From an uncultured Akkermansia sp. (lineage in GTDB: Bacteria; Verrucomicrobiota; Verrucomicrobiia; Verrucomicrobiales; Akkermansiaceae): 64,000 nucleotides of DNA. Position numbers and translations under genes: made by a program. This document shows, piece after piece, positions 57,494 through 64,000 of this stretch (within the stretch, counting starts at the first letter, position 1; the number at the start of each line of letters is the position of its first letter). The notes under the pieces were generated by a model, which worked only from the letters and a program-made list of their open reading frames with translations, did no database searches and was not told where the DNA came from. The stretch is taken from the NCBI GenBank assembly GCA_947588645.1, contig CANPYO010000001.1, positions 23,571 to 87,570 on the forward strand, written 5' to 3'.

Positions 57494-59356
57494 ATGGTAC
57501 GCGGAAAAGCAGAGCCGGGGAAAAATGATGAAGTAGAGGTCTTGAGGCGCTTCGGCAAGAGGTCGTTGAGACCGGGGCAGGCTGAACTCATACAGAGAGC
57601 TGTGGAGGGAGAATCCGTGCTTGGAGTGTTGCCTACGGGGTATGGCAAGAGTCTGTGTTACCAAGCGGCCGCATTGCTGCGTGGGGGTACCTCCGTGGTG
57701 GTGTCGCCGCTGTTGGCTCTCATGCGCGAGCAGGTCGAATATATGTGCAGCATAGGAGCTCATGCAGCACGATACGATTCTACGTTGACGCCAGAGGAAC
57801 GTGTATCACTTTTGACCGACCTTGCCGCGGGAAAGCTGCAGCTGCTGTACGTAGCTCCGGAGTCCTTGGAAAGTCCGGTGCTCAACGAGGCGTTATCGCA
57901 TGCACCATTACAAATTTTTGTGGTGGATGAGGCACATTGCATCTCGCAGTGGGGGCATAGTTTTCGGCCGGATTATCTTCGATTGCCAGCATGGGCGGCA
58001 ACAAGGCAGTTTGCCTGTACCATGGCATTCACTGCTACTGCAACTCCACGCGTGAAGGAGGATCTCTGCCGTGCTTTCGGCATATCCAAATGTTGCGTGG
58101 TGGAAGTTTCACCCTGCCGCGCCAACATTATGCGCCGCGTCATGTGCTCCGATTCACCGGAAGAGACGCTGGGTCAATATCTCAGAGTGCCGTCTAACCG
58201 ACCCTGCATTGTTTACACCCGGACACGAAAAAAAGCGGAAGAATTAGCGACAGTGTTGACGAAGCAATGGGGCATTCCCGCAGCATGTTACCACGCCGGA
58301 CTGCCCACCGAATTACGTGAGAAGCTCCAGGATGCTTTTCTTGCCAACAAACCGGATGTACTCGTGGCCACCATCGCTTTCGGCATGGGAATTGATAAGC
58401 CGGATGTGAGAAGCGTGGTGCATGTGAGTATGCCTGCTTCTCCGGAAGCATACCTGCAGGAGAGCGGCCGTGCCGGTCGCGATGGATTGCCCGCAAGTTC
58501 GCTGGTGCTGCTCAGCGGGGCGGATCGCGTGAGCGCGCGTAATCGTATTTATGCTGCAATGCCTGATACAGAGGGTGTTCTGCGCTGTGTACGTTGGTTG
58601 TTGCCGACCTCGCCGCGTGTGGTGTCGCTCTGGGAGCTGGGTGTCACTTGTGATGTTCCTGAGGATGTGCCTCAGAGGGTGCTGGAGCTGCTGGTGGCGC
58701 GGAAGGCTGTGTGTGTGGAATCGCAGGGCTACAAGTATTATAAGGTACGCCCTCTCTTTTCATTGATGAGCATTTTGCGTGGCCGGGATGCGAAGGAAAG
58801 TTCACGCCTTCGTTGGCTGGATGAACACCGAGAGGGAGAGGTGGGAAATGCTGCGTTTGCATGGGAATGTTCCTTTGCCGAAGCTGTGGAGCAACTCACT
58901 GAGTGCGAACGAGCCGGCGAGTGGAAACTTGCTTTTCGACAGAGAGCTCTCTGCCTTGTCCCCGGCGAAAATGACGCGGATTCTGCCGCTGTTGCAGACG
59001 AGCTGAATGCTCTCTACACTGCCCGCAGGGATTCCGAACTGGGACGCCTTGCCGCGTTGGAAGATATGCTCACAGCCCCCACTTGTTTGAACAACTTGTT
59101 GGAGCTGTATTTTACCGGACGACCACTGCGTAAACCTTGTGGGCATTGCCCCGCATGCTGTGGGGAGGTGTCACAGCTCCCTCCCACACCTGAGTCAGAA
59201 GAGCTCCCAGTGGATGCCGTGTTACCGGACTTCGATCGTGATGCTCAACGGCGCCGATTTTTAGCTGGTGTTGCTTCCCCCTCCCTTCTCGCTCGGCGTC
59301 TCTATACTCATCCTCTCTACGGGTTTCTCTCCAACACACCGTGGGAATCAATTTGA
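57494..59356 (+). CDS. recQ: RecQ-family DNA helicase
   Basis: A 620-residue superfamily 2 3'-5' helicase used in recombination and repair. The sequence shows FGKRSLRPGQAELIQRAVEG, Walker A LPTGYGKSLCYQ, DEAH box VVDEAHCISQWGHSFRPDYL with the RecQ aromatic loop, and motif VI ESGRAGRDGLPAS. After the helicase core comes a winged-helix-like region and a zinc-type motif near the C-terminus (CLNNLLELYFTG followed by CGHCPAC), and there is no HRDC domain. The motif order, with the Cys cluster unusually late, resembles shorter RecQ relatives. It diverges from ppa with back-to-back promoters. Confidence 0.88.
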   Translation: MVRGKAEPGKNDEVEVLRRFGKRSLRPGQAELIQRAVEGESVLGVLPTGYGKSLCYQAAALLRGGTSVVVSPLLALMREQVEYMCSIGAHAARYDSTLTPEERVSLLTDLAAGKLQLLYVAPESLESPVLNEALSHAPLQIFVVDEAHCISQWGHSFRPDYLRLPAWAATRQFACTMAFTATATPRVKEDLCRAFGISKCCVVEVSPCRANIMRRVMCSDSPEETLGQYLRVPSNRPCIVYTRTRKKAEELATVLTKQWGIPAACYHAGLPTELREKLQDAFLANKPDVLVATIAFGMGIDKPDVRSVVHVSMPASPEAYLQESGRAGRDGLPASSLVLLSGADRVSARNRIYAAMPDTEGVLRCVRWLLPTSPRVVSLWELGVTCDVPEDVPQRVLELLVARKAVCVESQGYKYYKVRPLFSLMSILRGRDAKESSRLRWLDEHREGEVGNAAFAWECSFAEAVEQLTECERAGEWKLAFRQRALCLVPGENDADSAAVADELNALYTARRDSELGRLAALEDMLTAPTCLNNLLELYFTGRPLRKPCGHCPACCGEVSQLPPTPESEELPVDAVLPDFDRDAQRRRFLAGVASPSLLARRLYTHPLYGFLSNTPWESI

Positions 59357-59420
59357 AGCGCATTTCGTATTCGGAAATAGGCACGAGATCAACTGTTTGG
59401 AGAGTTTTCTCTGCTTTCCC

Positions 59421-59442
59421 ACTTCATCCAAATACGTTTGCC
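59421..59442. repeat. Remnant of the GGCAAACG repeat right end
   Basis: ACTTCATCCAAATACGTTTGCC resembles the right terminus of the MITE-like copies (ACTTCTCTCAAATGCGTTTGCC). It is the only repeat trace in the recQ-ROK gap. Confidence 0.4.
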
Positions 59443-59456
59443 GTGGCGCATTGCTC

Positions 59457-59485
59457 TTTTCATGGAGGCAGAGGTGTGCTAGAAT
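59457..59485 (+). promoter_or_regulatory. Putative promoter of the ROK operon
   Basis: TTTTCA, 17 bases, TAGAAT. The -10 box ends nine bases before ATG 59495; GAGGGAG lies between. Confidence 0.45.
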
Positions 59486-59494
59486 GAGGGAGTG

Positions 59495-60436
59495 ATGATG
59501 CAAGAGCTGAGCATAGGGGTGGATATGGGAGGCACCTCGCTGAAAGCGGCGGTGGTACGCGGAGCAGAAATTGTGCAGCGAAGTGAACCTGTGAACACGC
59601 GTGCGTGCAATACTCCACAGGAGCTTACAGAACGGTTAGGAGAGAGATTGCGTGCGCTGCGCGAGCAGTACCCGACAGTGCGTGCGGTGGGAATGGGACT
59701 GCCCGGCTTTGTAGATCATGCAAAGGGAATGGTAGATTCACTCACGAATGTGCCGGGGTGGTATGATGTGCCAATCCGGCAGATATTGGAACAGGCGTGT
59801 GGGTTGCCGGCTTCGGTCGAGAATGATGCAAACTGCATGGCGTACGCGGAGTGGCGATTAGGGGCAGCACAGGGAATGCAGGATGTGGTGTGCCTGACAC
59901 TCGGCACGGGAGTGGGTGCCGGAGTTGTGGCGAACGGTCAGTTGCTACGCGGTCATCTGGGAGCCGCAGGGGAGATTGGTCAGGTGTCCATCGACTACCA
60001 CGGGCGCATTGGTCACTACGGCAATCGCGGAGCCGTGGAAGATTATATCGGCAACAACGAACTGATGCGTGAGGCGAAGATGCTCTACGCAACGACACCG
60101 GAGAGCGCGCCTGCAGTGTTGGAAACGCCCGTTCATCTGGAAAACGCCGCGAAGGCCGGTTGCGCAGTTGCACAAGCGCTGTGGGATGATGCTGCTCGGA
60201 AATTGGCTACCTGTTTGCTTAACTGTTACTATATTCTCAACCCGCAGGCTTTCGTTATCGGTGGGGGTATCTCGAAGGCGGGAGAGCTCCTTTTTGCGCC
60301 ACTGCGACGGTATCTTCAAACGCAGATTTATCCGCCTCACTTTGCCAAGTTGAAGATACTGTCGGCCAAGTTGAGCAGTGATGCCGGGATTATTGGGGCT
60401 GCACGCTTAGCTCTGGATGACTTGCCGCATAATTGA
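59495..60436 (+). CDS. ROK-family sugar kinase (glucokinase-like)
   Basis: A 313-residue kinase of the ROK family, probably phosphorylating glucose or another hexose. Phosphate-1 motif IGVDMGGTSLKAAVV, the VENDANCMAYAEW substrate region, TLGTGVGAGVV and GAAGEIGQVSI are intact. The usual ROK zinc motif CGCGxxGCxE is replaced by GHYGNRGAVEDY, so the structural zinc is absent. The start could be GTG 59492, ATG 59495 or ATG 59498. First gene of a unit with the RNA methyltransferase and the secreted protein. Sugar specificity cannot be read from sequence; an N-acetylhexosamine is possible. Confidence 0.88.
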   Translation: MMQELSIGVDMGGTSLKAAVVRGAEIVQRSEPVNTRACNTPQELTERLGERLRALREQYPTVRAVGMGLPGFVDHAKGMVDSLTNVPGWYDVPIRQILEQACGLPASVENDANCMAYAEWRLGAAQGMQDVVCLTLGTGVGAGVVANGQLLRGHLGAAGEIGQVSIDYHGRIGHYGNRGAVEDYIGNNELMREAKMLYATTPESAPAVLETPVHLENAAKAGCAVAQALWDDAARKLATCLLNCYYILNPQAFVIGGGISKAGELLFAPLRRYLQTQIYPPHFAKLKILSAKLSSDAGIIGAARLALDDLPHN

Positions 60437-60444
60437 TACCTGCC

Positions 60445-61371
60445 ATGCACGATGAAGCCTTGAGAACGTCCGCCAGAGCCGAGCAACGTCTGTGCGAGCG
60501 CTTGCGATTGGAAACCGAGCAGTCAGAGGCCTTGCTGCGAGCCATGCACGCCGGGAATGCGGGGAGGCAGGCCGTCGTGTTTTCCCCTCGTGCCCCACGG
60601 GGGTATGAGCCACCCTTTGCTTGCGCGGATCGTACAAGCTTTCCCTGGCTTCCGACGCGTGTTCGGATACCGGAATCTGGGGAAAATCCGACGCGGTACG
60701 CGGATTACGCAGCTGGCCTGTACTATGTGCTGGATCTCTCCTCGTGCTGGGTGGGAGCGGCTCTCTCTTCTTTGCCGCAGGAGCCTCAACGGAGCTTGGA
60801 TATGTGTGCGGCGCCGGGTGGCAAAAGTATGCTGCTTGCCGCGCAGGTAGAGTTGCATGACCACACGGCAAACGAGGTGAACGCCGCGCGTCGTGGTATT
60901 TTACGGCAAAATGCTGAGCTTTGCGGGCTGCCCAACACGCGTATCATGAGTTTGCGTCCGGATCAGTGGGGTAACTCCGGCGAGTTTTTTGACCTCATTC
61001 TGGTGGATGCTCCATGCAGCGGGCAATCCCTGCTGTGCAAGGGGGTGAAAAATCCTGGTTGCCTAAGCTCTTCCATGGTTCGGGGAAACGCCAAGCGGCA
61101 GCGTGGCATCCTGCTTTCCGCCGTGCGTTGCGTAGCCCCAGGTGGACATTTGCTCTATTCTACTTGTACCTATGACCCGGAAGAGAATGAACGCGTGGTG
61201 GCATATATTATGCGACGCATTGGGGGCTTCTCGGCGTGTGAAGTTCCATCGCTGGCAGCATATCGCACATGGTTGGCTGATTTTCCGGCATACCGACTGA
61301 TGCCCCACCATGGGGCGGGAGCCGGTGGATTTTGTTGCCTGTTGCGGCGTGAAAATAAGGAGGACGATTAA
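60445..61371 (+). CDS. NSUN/RsmF-type RNA cytosine-C5 methyltransferase
   Basis: A 308-residue SAM-dependent methyltransferase of the NOL1/NOP2/Sun family, modifying cytosine in rRNA or tRNA. The SAM site DMCAAPGGKSMLLAA is near residues 114-128. The two functional cysteines are in DAPCSG (near 190) and YSTCTYDPEENE (near 238). The N-terminus is shorter than in RsmB and no PUA domain is evident at the end (GGFCCLLRREN). It starts eight bases after the ROK stop. The target RNA is not known. Confidence 0.88.
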   Translation: MHDEALRTSARAEQRLCERLRLETEQSEALLRAMHAGNAGRQAVVFSPRAPRGYEPPFACADRTSFPWLPTRVRIPESGENPTRYADYAAGLYYVLDLSSCWVGAALSSLPQEPQRSLDMCAAPGGKSMLLAAQVELHDHTANEVNAARRGILRQNAELCGLPNTRIMSLRPDQWGNSGEFFDLILVDAPCSGQSLLCKGVKNPGCLSSSMVRGNAKRQRGILLSAVRCVAPGGHLLYSTCTYDPEENERVVAYIMRRIGGFSACEVPSLAAYRTWLADFPAYRLMPHHGAGAGGFCCLLRRENKEDD

Positions 61372-61372
61372 A

Positions 61373-61831
61373 ATGAAGATGATACAAATGATGCTCATTG
61401 TTTCGCTGGTTGGGTTGAGCGCGTACGCTTCTCCCTTACCGCAAAAGGCAGATTTGCTAGCCTCCAATACTGTTGTGGCTCGGTATGAGGGCACGCAGCA
61501 TCACCCATGTCGGCACATGACGGCTCTTTGTCCGGATCGTTGCAATCACGCTGCCACGCTGGCTCATTTCCGTGTGTTGCGCAACGAAAGATATCAAAAG
61601 TCCGGGGAATATGGCGATGAAAAAATCAACGAGGGCGATACTGCTTTGGTGGAGGTGCTCAAGGATACTCCGGGCCAGGATACAGCGGTGGCTGACTTCA
61701 TTTCACGTCTTAAACCAGGGGATGTAGTTCGTTTCACCATGAACCACTACTATGTGCAGGATCACCAGACCCTCTTTCCTGTGCGCCCGGTCGTCCATAT
61801 CGAGGTTGTCGAGACTTTTCGGGACGATTAA
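61373..61831 (+). CDS. Small secreted protein with Cys/His motif
   Basis: A 152-residue exported protein, one base after the methyltransferase stop. The signal peptide MIQMMLIVSLVGLSAYA is followed by a single domain. Near residues 44-58 is HHPCRHMTALCPDRCNHA, three Cys and several His in a compact pattern suited to metal binding or disulfide formation. Later blocks are SRLKPGDVVRFTMNHYYVQD and PVVHIEVVETF, of beta-rich appearance (OB or SH3-like). No known family was identified with confidence. The tight placement suggests cotranscription, which may be fortuitous. Confidence 0.75.
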   Translation: MKMIQMMLIVSLVGLSAYASPLPQKADLLASNTVVARYEGTQHHPCRHMTALCPDRCNHAATLAHFRVLRNERYQKSGEYGDEKINEGDTALVEVLKDTPGQDTAVADFISRLKPGDVVRFTMNHYYVQDHQTLFPVRPVVHIEVVETFRDD

Positions 61832-61878
61832 AAGGCATAGAGCATCAAGACGTTACATAAAAGTCTCTTCTTTTTTTC

Positions 61879-61907
61879 TTGCCATGCTAGCGGAGGTGAG
61901 CTATGAT
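61879..61907 (+). promoter_or_regulatory. Promoter of aqpZ (leaderless type)
   Basis: TTGCCA, 17 bases, TATGAT. The -10 box ends five bases before the ATG at 61913. Confidence 0.65.
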
Positions 61908-61912
61908 GAACA

Positions 61913-62644
61913 ATGAGCTTTCGCTCGCTTTTTAACCTCACATTTACCATGAATGCATTGAAGAAATTTATCGCAGAGTTCATCGGCACGTTCGTGCTCG
62001 TTCTTTTCGGTTGTGGTACGGCGGCTGTCGTGCATTGCAGCGCAGAGCCCAATGTTGCGTACTTGCTTACAGCCCTGGCGTTCGGTCTCTCCATCGTGGC
62101 CATGGCTTATTCCATCGGCAACATCTCCGGTTGTCATGTCAATCCTGCCGTTTCCATCGGCATGCTCGCTAGTGGACGCATGGGGTTCGGCAGCTTCCTT
62201 GGCTATGTCATTTTCCAGTGTCTCGGGGCTATCGCCGCCGCTGCGGTGCTGATGTCGCTGCTGGGAATAGAATCAGGCCTCGGTGCGAATGGTTTGTATC
62301 ACAATTGCATTTGCTCTTCCCTGCTGGTGGAGGGTATTCTCTCTTTTGTGTTCGTGCTAGCTGTGCTCGGAGCTACGGCGAAGGCATCCAACGGAGCTGT
62401 AGCCGGTCTCGTCATCGGTCTTTCTCTCACTCTGGTGCACATCTTAGGCATCTCATTCACGGGTACTTCTGTGAATCCTGCTCGTAGTCTCGGACCCGCT
62501 CTCTTCGTGGGAGGCAGTGCACTTGACAGTTTGTGGGTGTTCATTGTGGCACCTCTGGCAGGCGGACTGCTGGCGGCTGTTGCATATCGTTTGCTGAGCT
62601 GCGGATGTTGCTGCTGTGCGGACAAGGGAAAAGAAGAAGCTTGA
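61913..62644 (+). CDS. aqpZ: Aquaporin Z
   Basis: A 243-residue six-helix channel for water in the inner membrane. Both NPA loops are present (SGCHVNPAVSIG and GTSVNPARSLGP). The selectivity-filter residues match water-specific AqpZ: Phe in AFGLSIVAMAYS, His in TLVHILG, Thr in FTGTS and Arg after the second NPA. ATG 61913 sits at the expected transcription start of a clear promoter, implying a leaderless message; the internal ATG at 61949 (MNALKKFIAEF) is the alternative and fits the family length better. The C-terminus is unusual, ending in LLSCGCCCCADKGKEEA. Confidence 0.92.
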   Translation: MSFRSLFNLTFTMNALKKFIAEFIGTFVLVLFGCGTAAVVHCSAEPNVAYLLTALAFGLSIVAMAYSIGNISGCHVNPAVSIGMLASGRMGFGSFLGYVIFQCLGAIAAAAVLMSLLGIESGLGANGLYHNCICSSLLVEGILSFVFVLAVLGATAKASNGAVAGLVIGLSLTLVHILGISFTGTSVNPARSLGPALFVGGSALDSLWVFIVAPLAGGLLAAVAYRLLSCGCCCCADKGKEEA

Positions 62645-62684
62645 GAATTTTCTCTCGTTTTTTCTGGACAACATTATTTTTCAT

Positions 62685-62714
62685 CGGCAGGTCGCATAAG
62701 GATGCGGCCTGCCG
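62685..62714. terminator. Hairpin after aqpZ
   Basis: CGGCAGGTCGCAT pairs with ATGCGGCCTGCCG (one G-T pair) over AAGG. It is followed by CATTTCGCTTT, only moderately T-rich. It lies 41 bases past the stop and probably ends the aqpZ message. Confidence 0.6.
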
Positions 62715-62837
62715 CATTTCGCTTTGCAATTTTCATCCTCAGAGAAATTGATAAAACGTTTGACGCAAGCAGAAGCGTTCAGTAAAAAGACTGCGGCAAC
62801 TTCGAAAAAGGATGCAAGAAACCTGAAACGGACGACC

Positions 62838-63240
62838 ATGAAAACGATCCATTTCACCTGTACGAAAAAAGGGTTTTATGTCATCGAAAAAGGTCGGGTT
62901 TGCTTTCGGAGGCACGTGGGCATATGAGGGCGACGGAGTTCAAGTTGCGCTTGCATGGGACTTCCCCGTGTCGGCGCTGTCTCTGGACGGGGATATCGAT
63001 AAACCAAACATTTGCGATGAGTGTTTCGACCTCCTGGCCCGGTATGAGTAGGAGGAAAAGGTTCCTGAGGAGCTCATCATCGATGATTTGTCGGAGGCGT
63101 TTTTTCGTTGTACGCAACGGTCAAGTACACTCACGGGATTCTCGTCGAAAATACGGATGACGCTCGGGTTGCCTAGGCGATGGAGGCGGAAGAGTTTATC
63201 CTTGCCTCATCACGCAATGGGTCAAGAGTGACGGCGATGA
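62838..63240 (+). pseudogene. Decayed unidentified gene
   Basis: Protein-like text is spread over frames. From ATG 62878 one frame reads KVGFAFGGTWAYEGDGVQ and PNICDECFDLLARYE, stops at TAG 63049-63051, and continues in the same frame as EEKVPEELIIDDLSEAFF. Another frame then gives YATVKYTHGILVENTDDARV, a TAG, and AMEAEEFILASSRNG. The earlier start ATG 62838 (MKTIHFTCTKKGFYVIEKG) may be the original beginning. These pieces would join with one or two frameshifts and two stops. No family was recognised, and part of this may be chance. Confidence 0.4.
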
Positions 63241-63603
63241 GCAGGAGAAATCATAGTGGCGCAGTTCCCACCGGAGGATTCACTTCGGGACGTGTGGGTG
63301 AAGGAGGACAGTAAGTGGATAGTGGCGAGCGTGCGCGGCTCCCACACCATCTCGACGCACATCGGCATTGACAGCCTAGCGGACGCATGGCAGTACGGTC
63401 TGGGAATGCTTAAGAGATGGTGCGCTCGATGCCACCAGGCTCACGCGAGTATATTGGTTCCATCAGGCGATCCAGCAGTTCGCCGAGCTGCGTTAAAAAG
63501 GAGCAGGAGTGAGAGATCTTAGCCCTCAGAACTACCATGGAGTGGACGAATGGAGTGCAGAGAAAATGAAGGGAGTGGTGAAACACTCCGTCAGACTGAT
63601 GCT
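63241..63603. other. Stretch without a convincing gene
   Basis: An open frame of 88 codons at 63256-63522 (plus) starts with GTG and reads SKWIVASVRGSHTISTHIGI before losing protein-like character. It may be another piece of the decayed gene upstream. No repeat of the heptad family is present here. Confidence 0.3.
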
Positions 63604-64000
63604 TCAACGTCTGAGTTTGAGATTAAAATTTCCCATGATAGTGAGTTCGAAAAGTTTCTCTTCCTCCTGAGTACCCATGCCAATGTTATGAATGATGAGA
63701 GCTTCGCGCCGATTGCTTTTCACATCGCTTACAATCATAATGCGCGGCAAGTTTCCACCCACAGTACAGGTAACTAAGTCGCCGGGCAAATAATCCGCAG
63801 AATTATCAGTAATGCGCAATGACCAACCACGATGTGTGAAGAAGGTGTACAGGTTCGGTACGCGACGATGATCAATGTTCGTATCCGGTCGCTTGAGTCC
63901 CCTTTTTCGGGTAGACGGGAAAAAGGGTCAACCCATTTTTTTGTGGAAAGTGCATTTTTTATGGAATAGGTGACCACATTCAAGCAAGACCCTGAGGCGG
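63604..64000 (-). pseudogene. Broken DUF1287 gene, continuing past the window edge
   Basis: On the minus strand one frame, open from 63927 down to the TGA at 63604, reads GLKRPDTNIDHRRVPNLYTF, then SADYLPGDLVTC, LPRIMIVSDVKSNRREALII and HNIGMGTQEEEKLFEL. This is the C-terminal half of the DUF1287 (YijF-like) domain with its signature RPDxNIDHRRVPNL. The matching upstream piece (FPVYPKK) lies in a different frame, joined at an A5G4 run near 63899-63907, and stops interrupt the region further upstream. The gene is therefore frameshifted and probably inactive. The highest in-frame ATG, 63819, is inside the domain. Confidence 0.78.

Noticed and set aside
57418-57648. Upstream extension of ppa
   Set aside because: The region contains the divergent ppa and recQ promoters and the start of recQ.
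1-64000. tRNA or rRNA genes
   Set aside because: Intergenic regions were scanned for T-arm-like and acceptor-stem patterns and none formed a plausible tRNA. No rRNA-like segment was seen.

Overview
The window reads as a chromosomal segment of a verrucomicrobial bacterium, most likely an Akkermansia-like gut organism. The evidence is the combination of a GH109-type mucin glycosidase, a type III glutamine synthetase, paired bactofilins, a Bat (aerotolerance) operon and a giant surface autotransporter with a GC-moderate genome. The placement is inferred from gene content; there is no rRNA in the window. No tRNA, rRNA or CRISPR array was found.

Layout. 1-20840: one enormous autotransporter, cut by the left edge, whose stop codon sits inside a perfect hairpin. 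21021-23738: aconitase. 23933-31901 (minus): a five-gene Bat operon (MoxR, DUF58, two VWA proteins, a BatD-like protein) in which several normally separate proteins are fused. 32238-37148 (minus): a lipoprotein, a short UvrA-like ATPase and two bactofilins. 37405-39577 (minus): menaquinone methyltransferase, isocitrate dehydrogenase and a small membrane protein. 39902-41924: RNase PH facing a panD-secG-PTS EIIA operon. 42445-47384 (minus): endonuclease III, a small lipoprotein, two membrane-anchored coiled-coil proteins, then PNPase. 47922-52154: a GH109 enzyme with a damaged N-terminus and glnN, which has an exact sigma-54 promoter. 52450-57417: ClpB, a secreted C39-like protein lacking its catalytic Cys, and pyrophosphatase. 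57494-62644: RecQ, a ROK kinase, an NSUN-type RNA methyltransferase, a secreted protein and aquaporin Z. 62715-64000: a decayed end with a broken DUF1287 gene.

Two genome-wide themes stand out. First, nearly every longer intergenic gap carries members of a mosaic repeat family: seven-base repeats (TACGATT/TACGATG) in inverted orientation around small GC palindromes, often beside a MITE-like unit with GGCAAACGCATT terminal inverted repeats. Second, many genes have clear -35/-10 promoters with 16-18 bp spacing whose -10 box ends only 5-11 bases before the start codon, pointing to frequent leaderless or near-leaderless transcripts. These promoters also decide several start codons.

Metabolically the window links the TCA cycle (aconitase, isocitrate dehydrogenase with a changed cofactor site), nitrogen assimilation, RNA turnover (PNPase, RNase PH) and envelope functions (autotransporter, Bat complex, SecG, bactofilins). 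A G10 run inside the autotransporter suggests that its expression may switch by phase variation.
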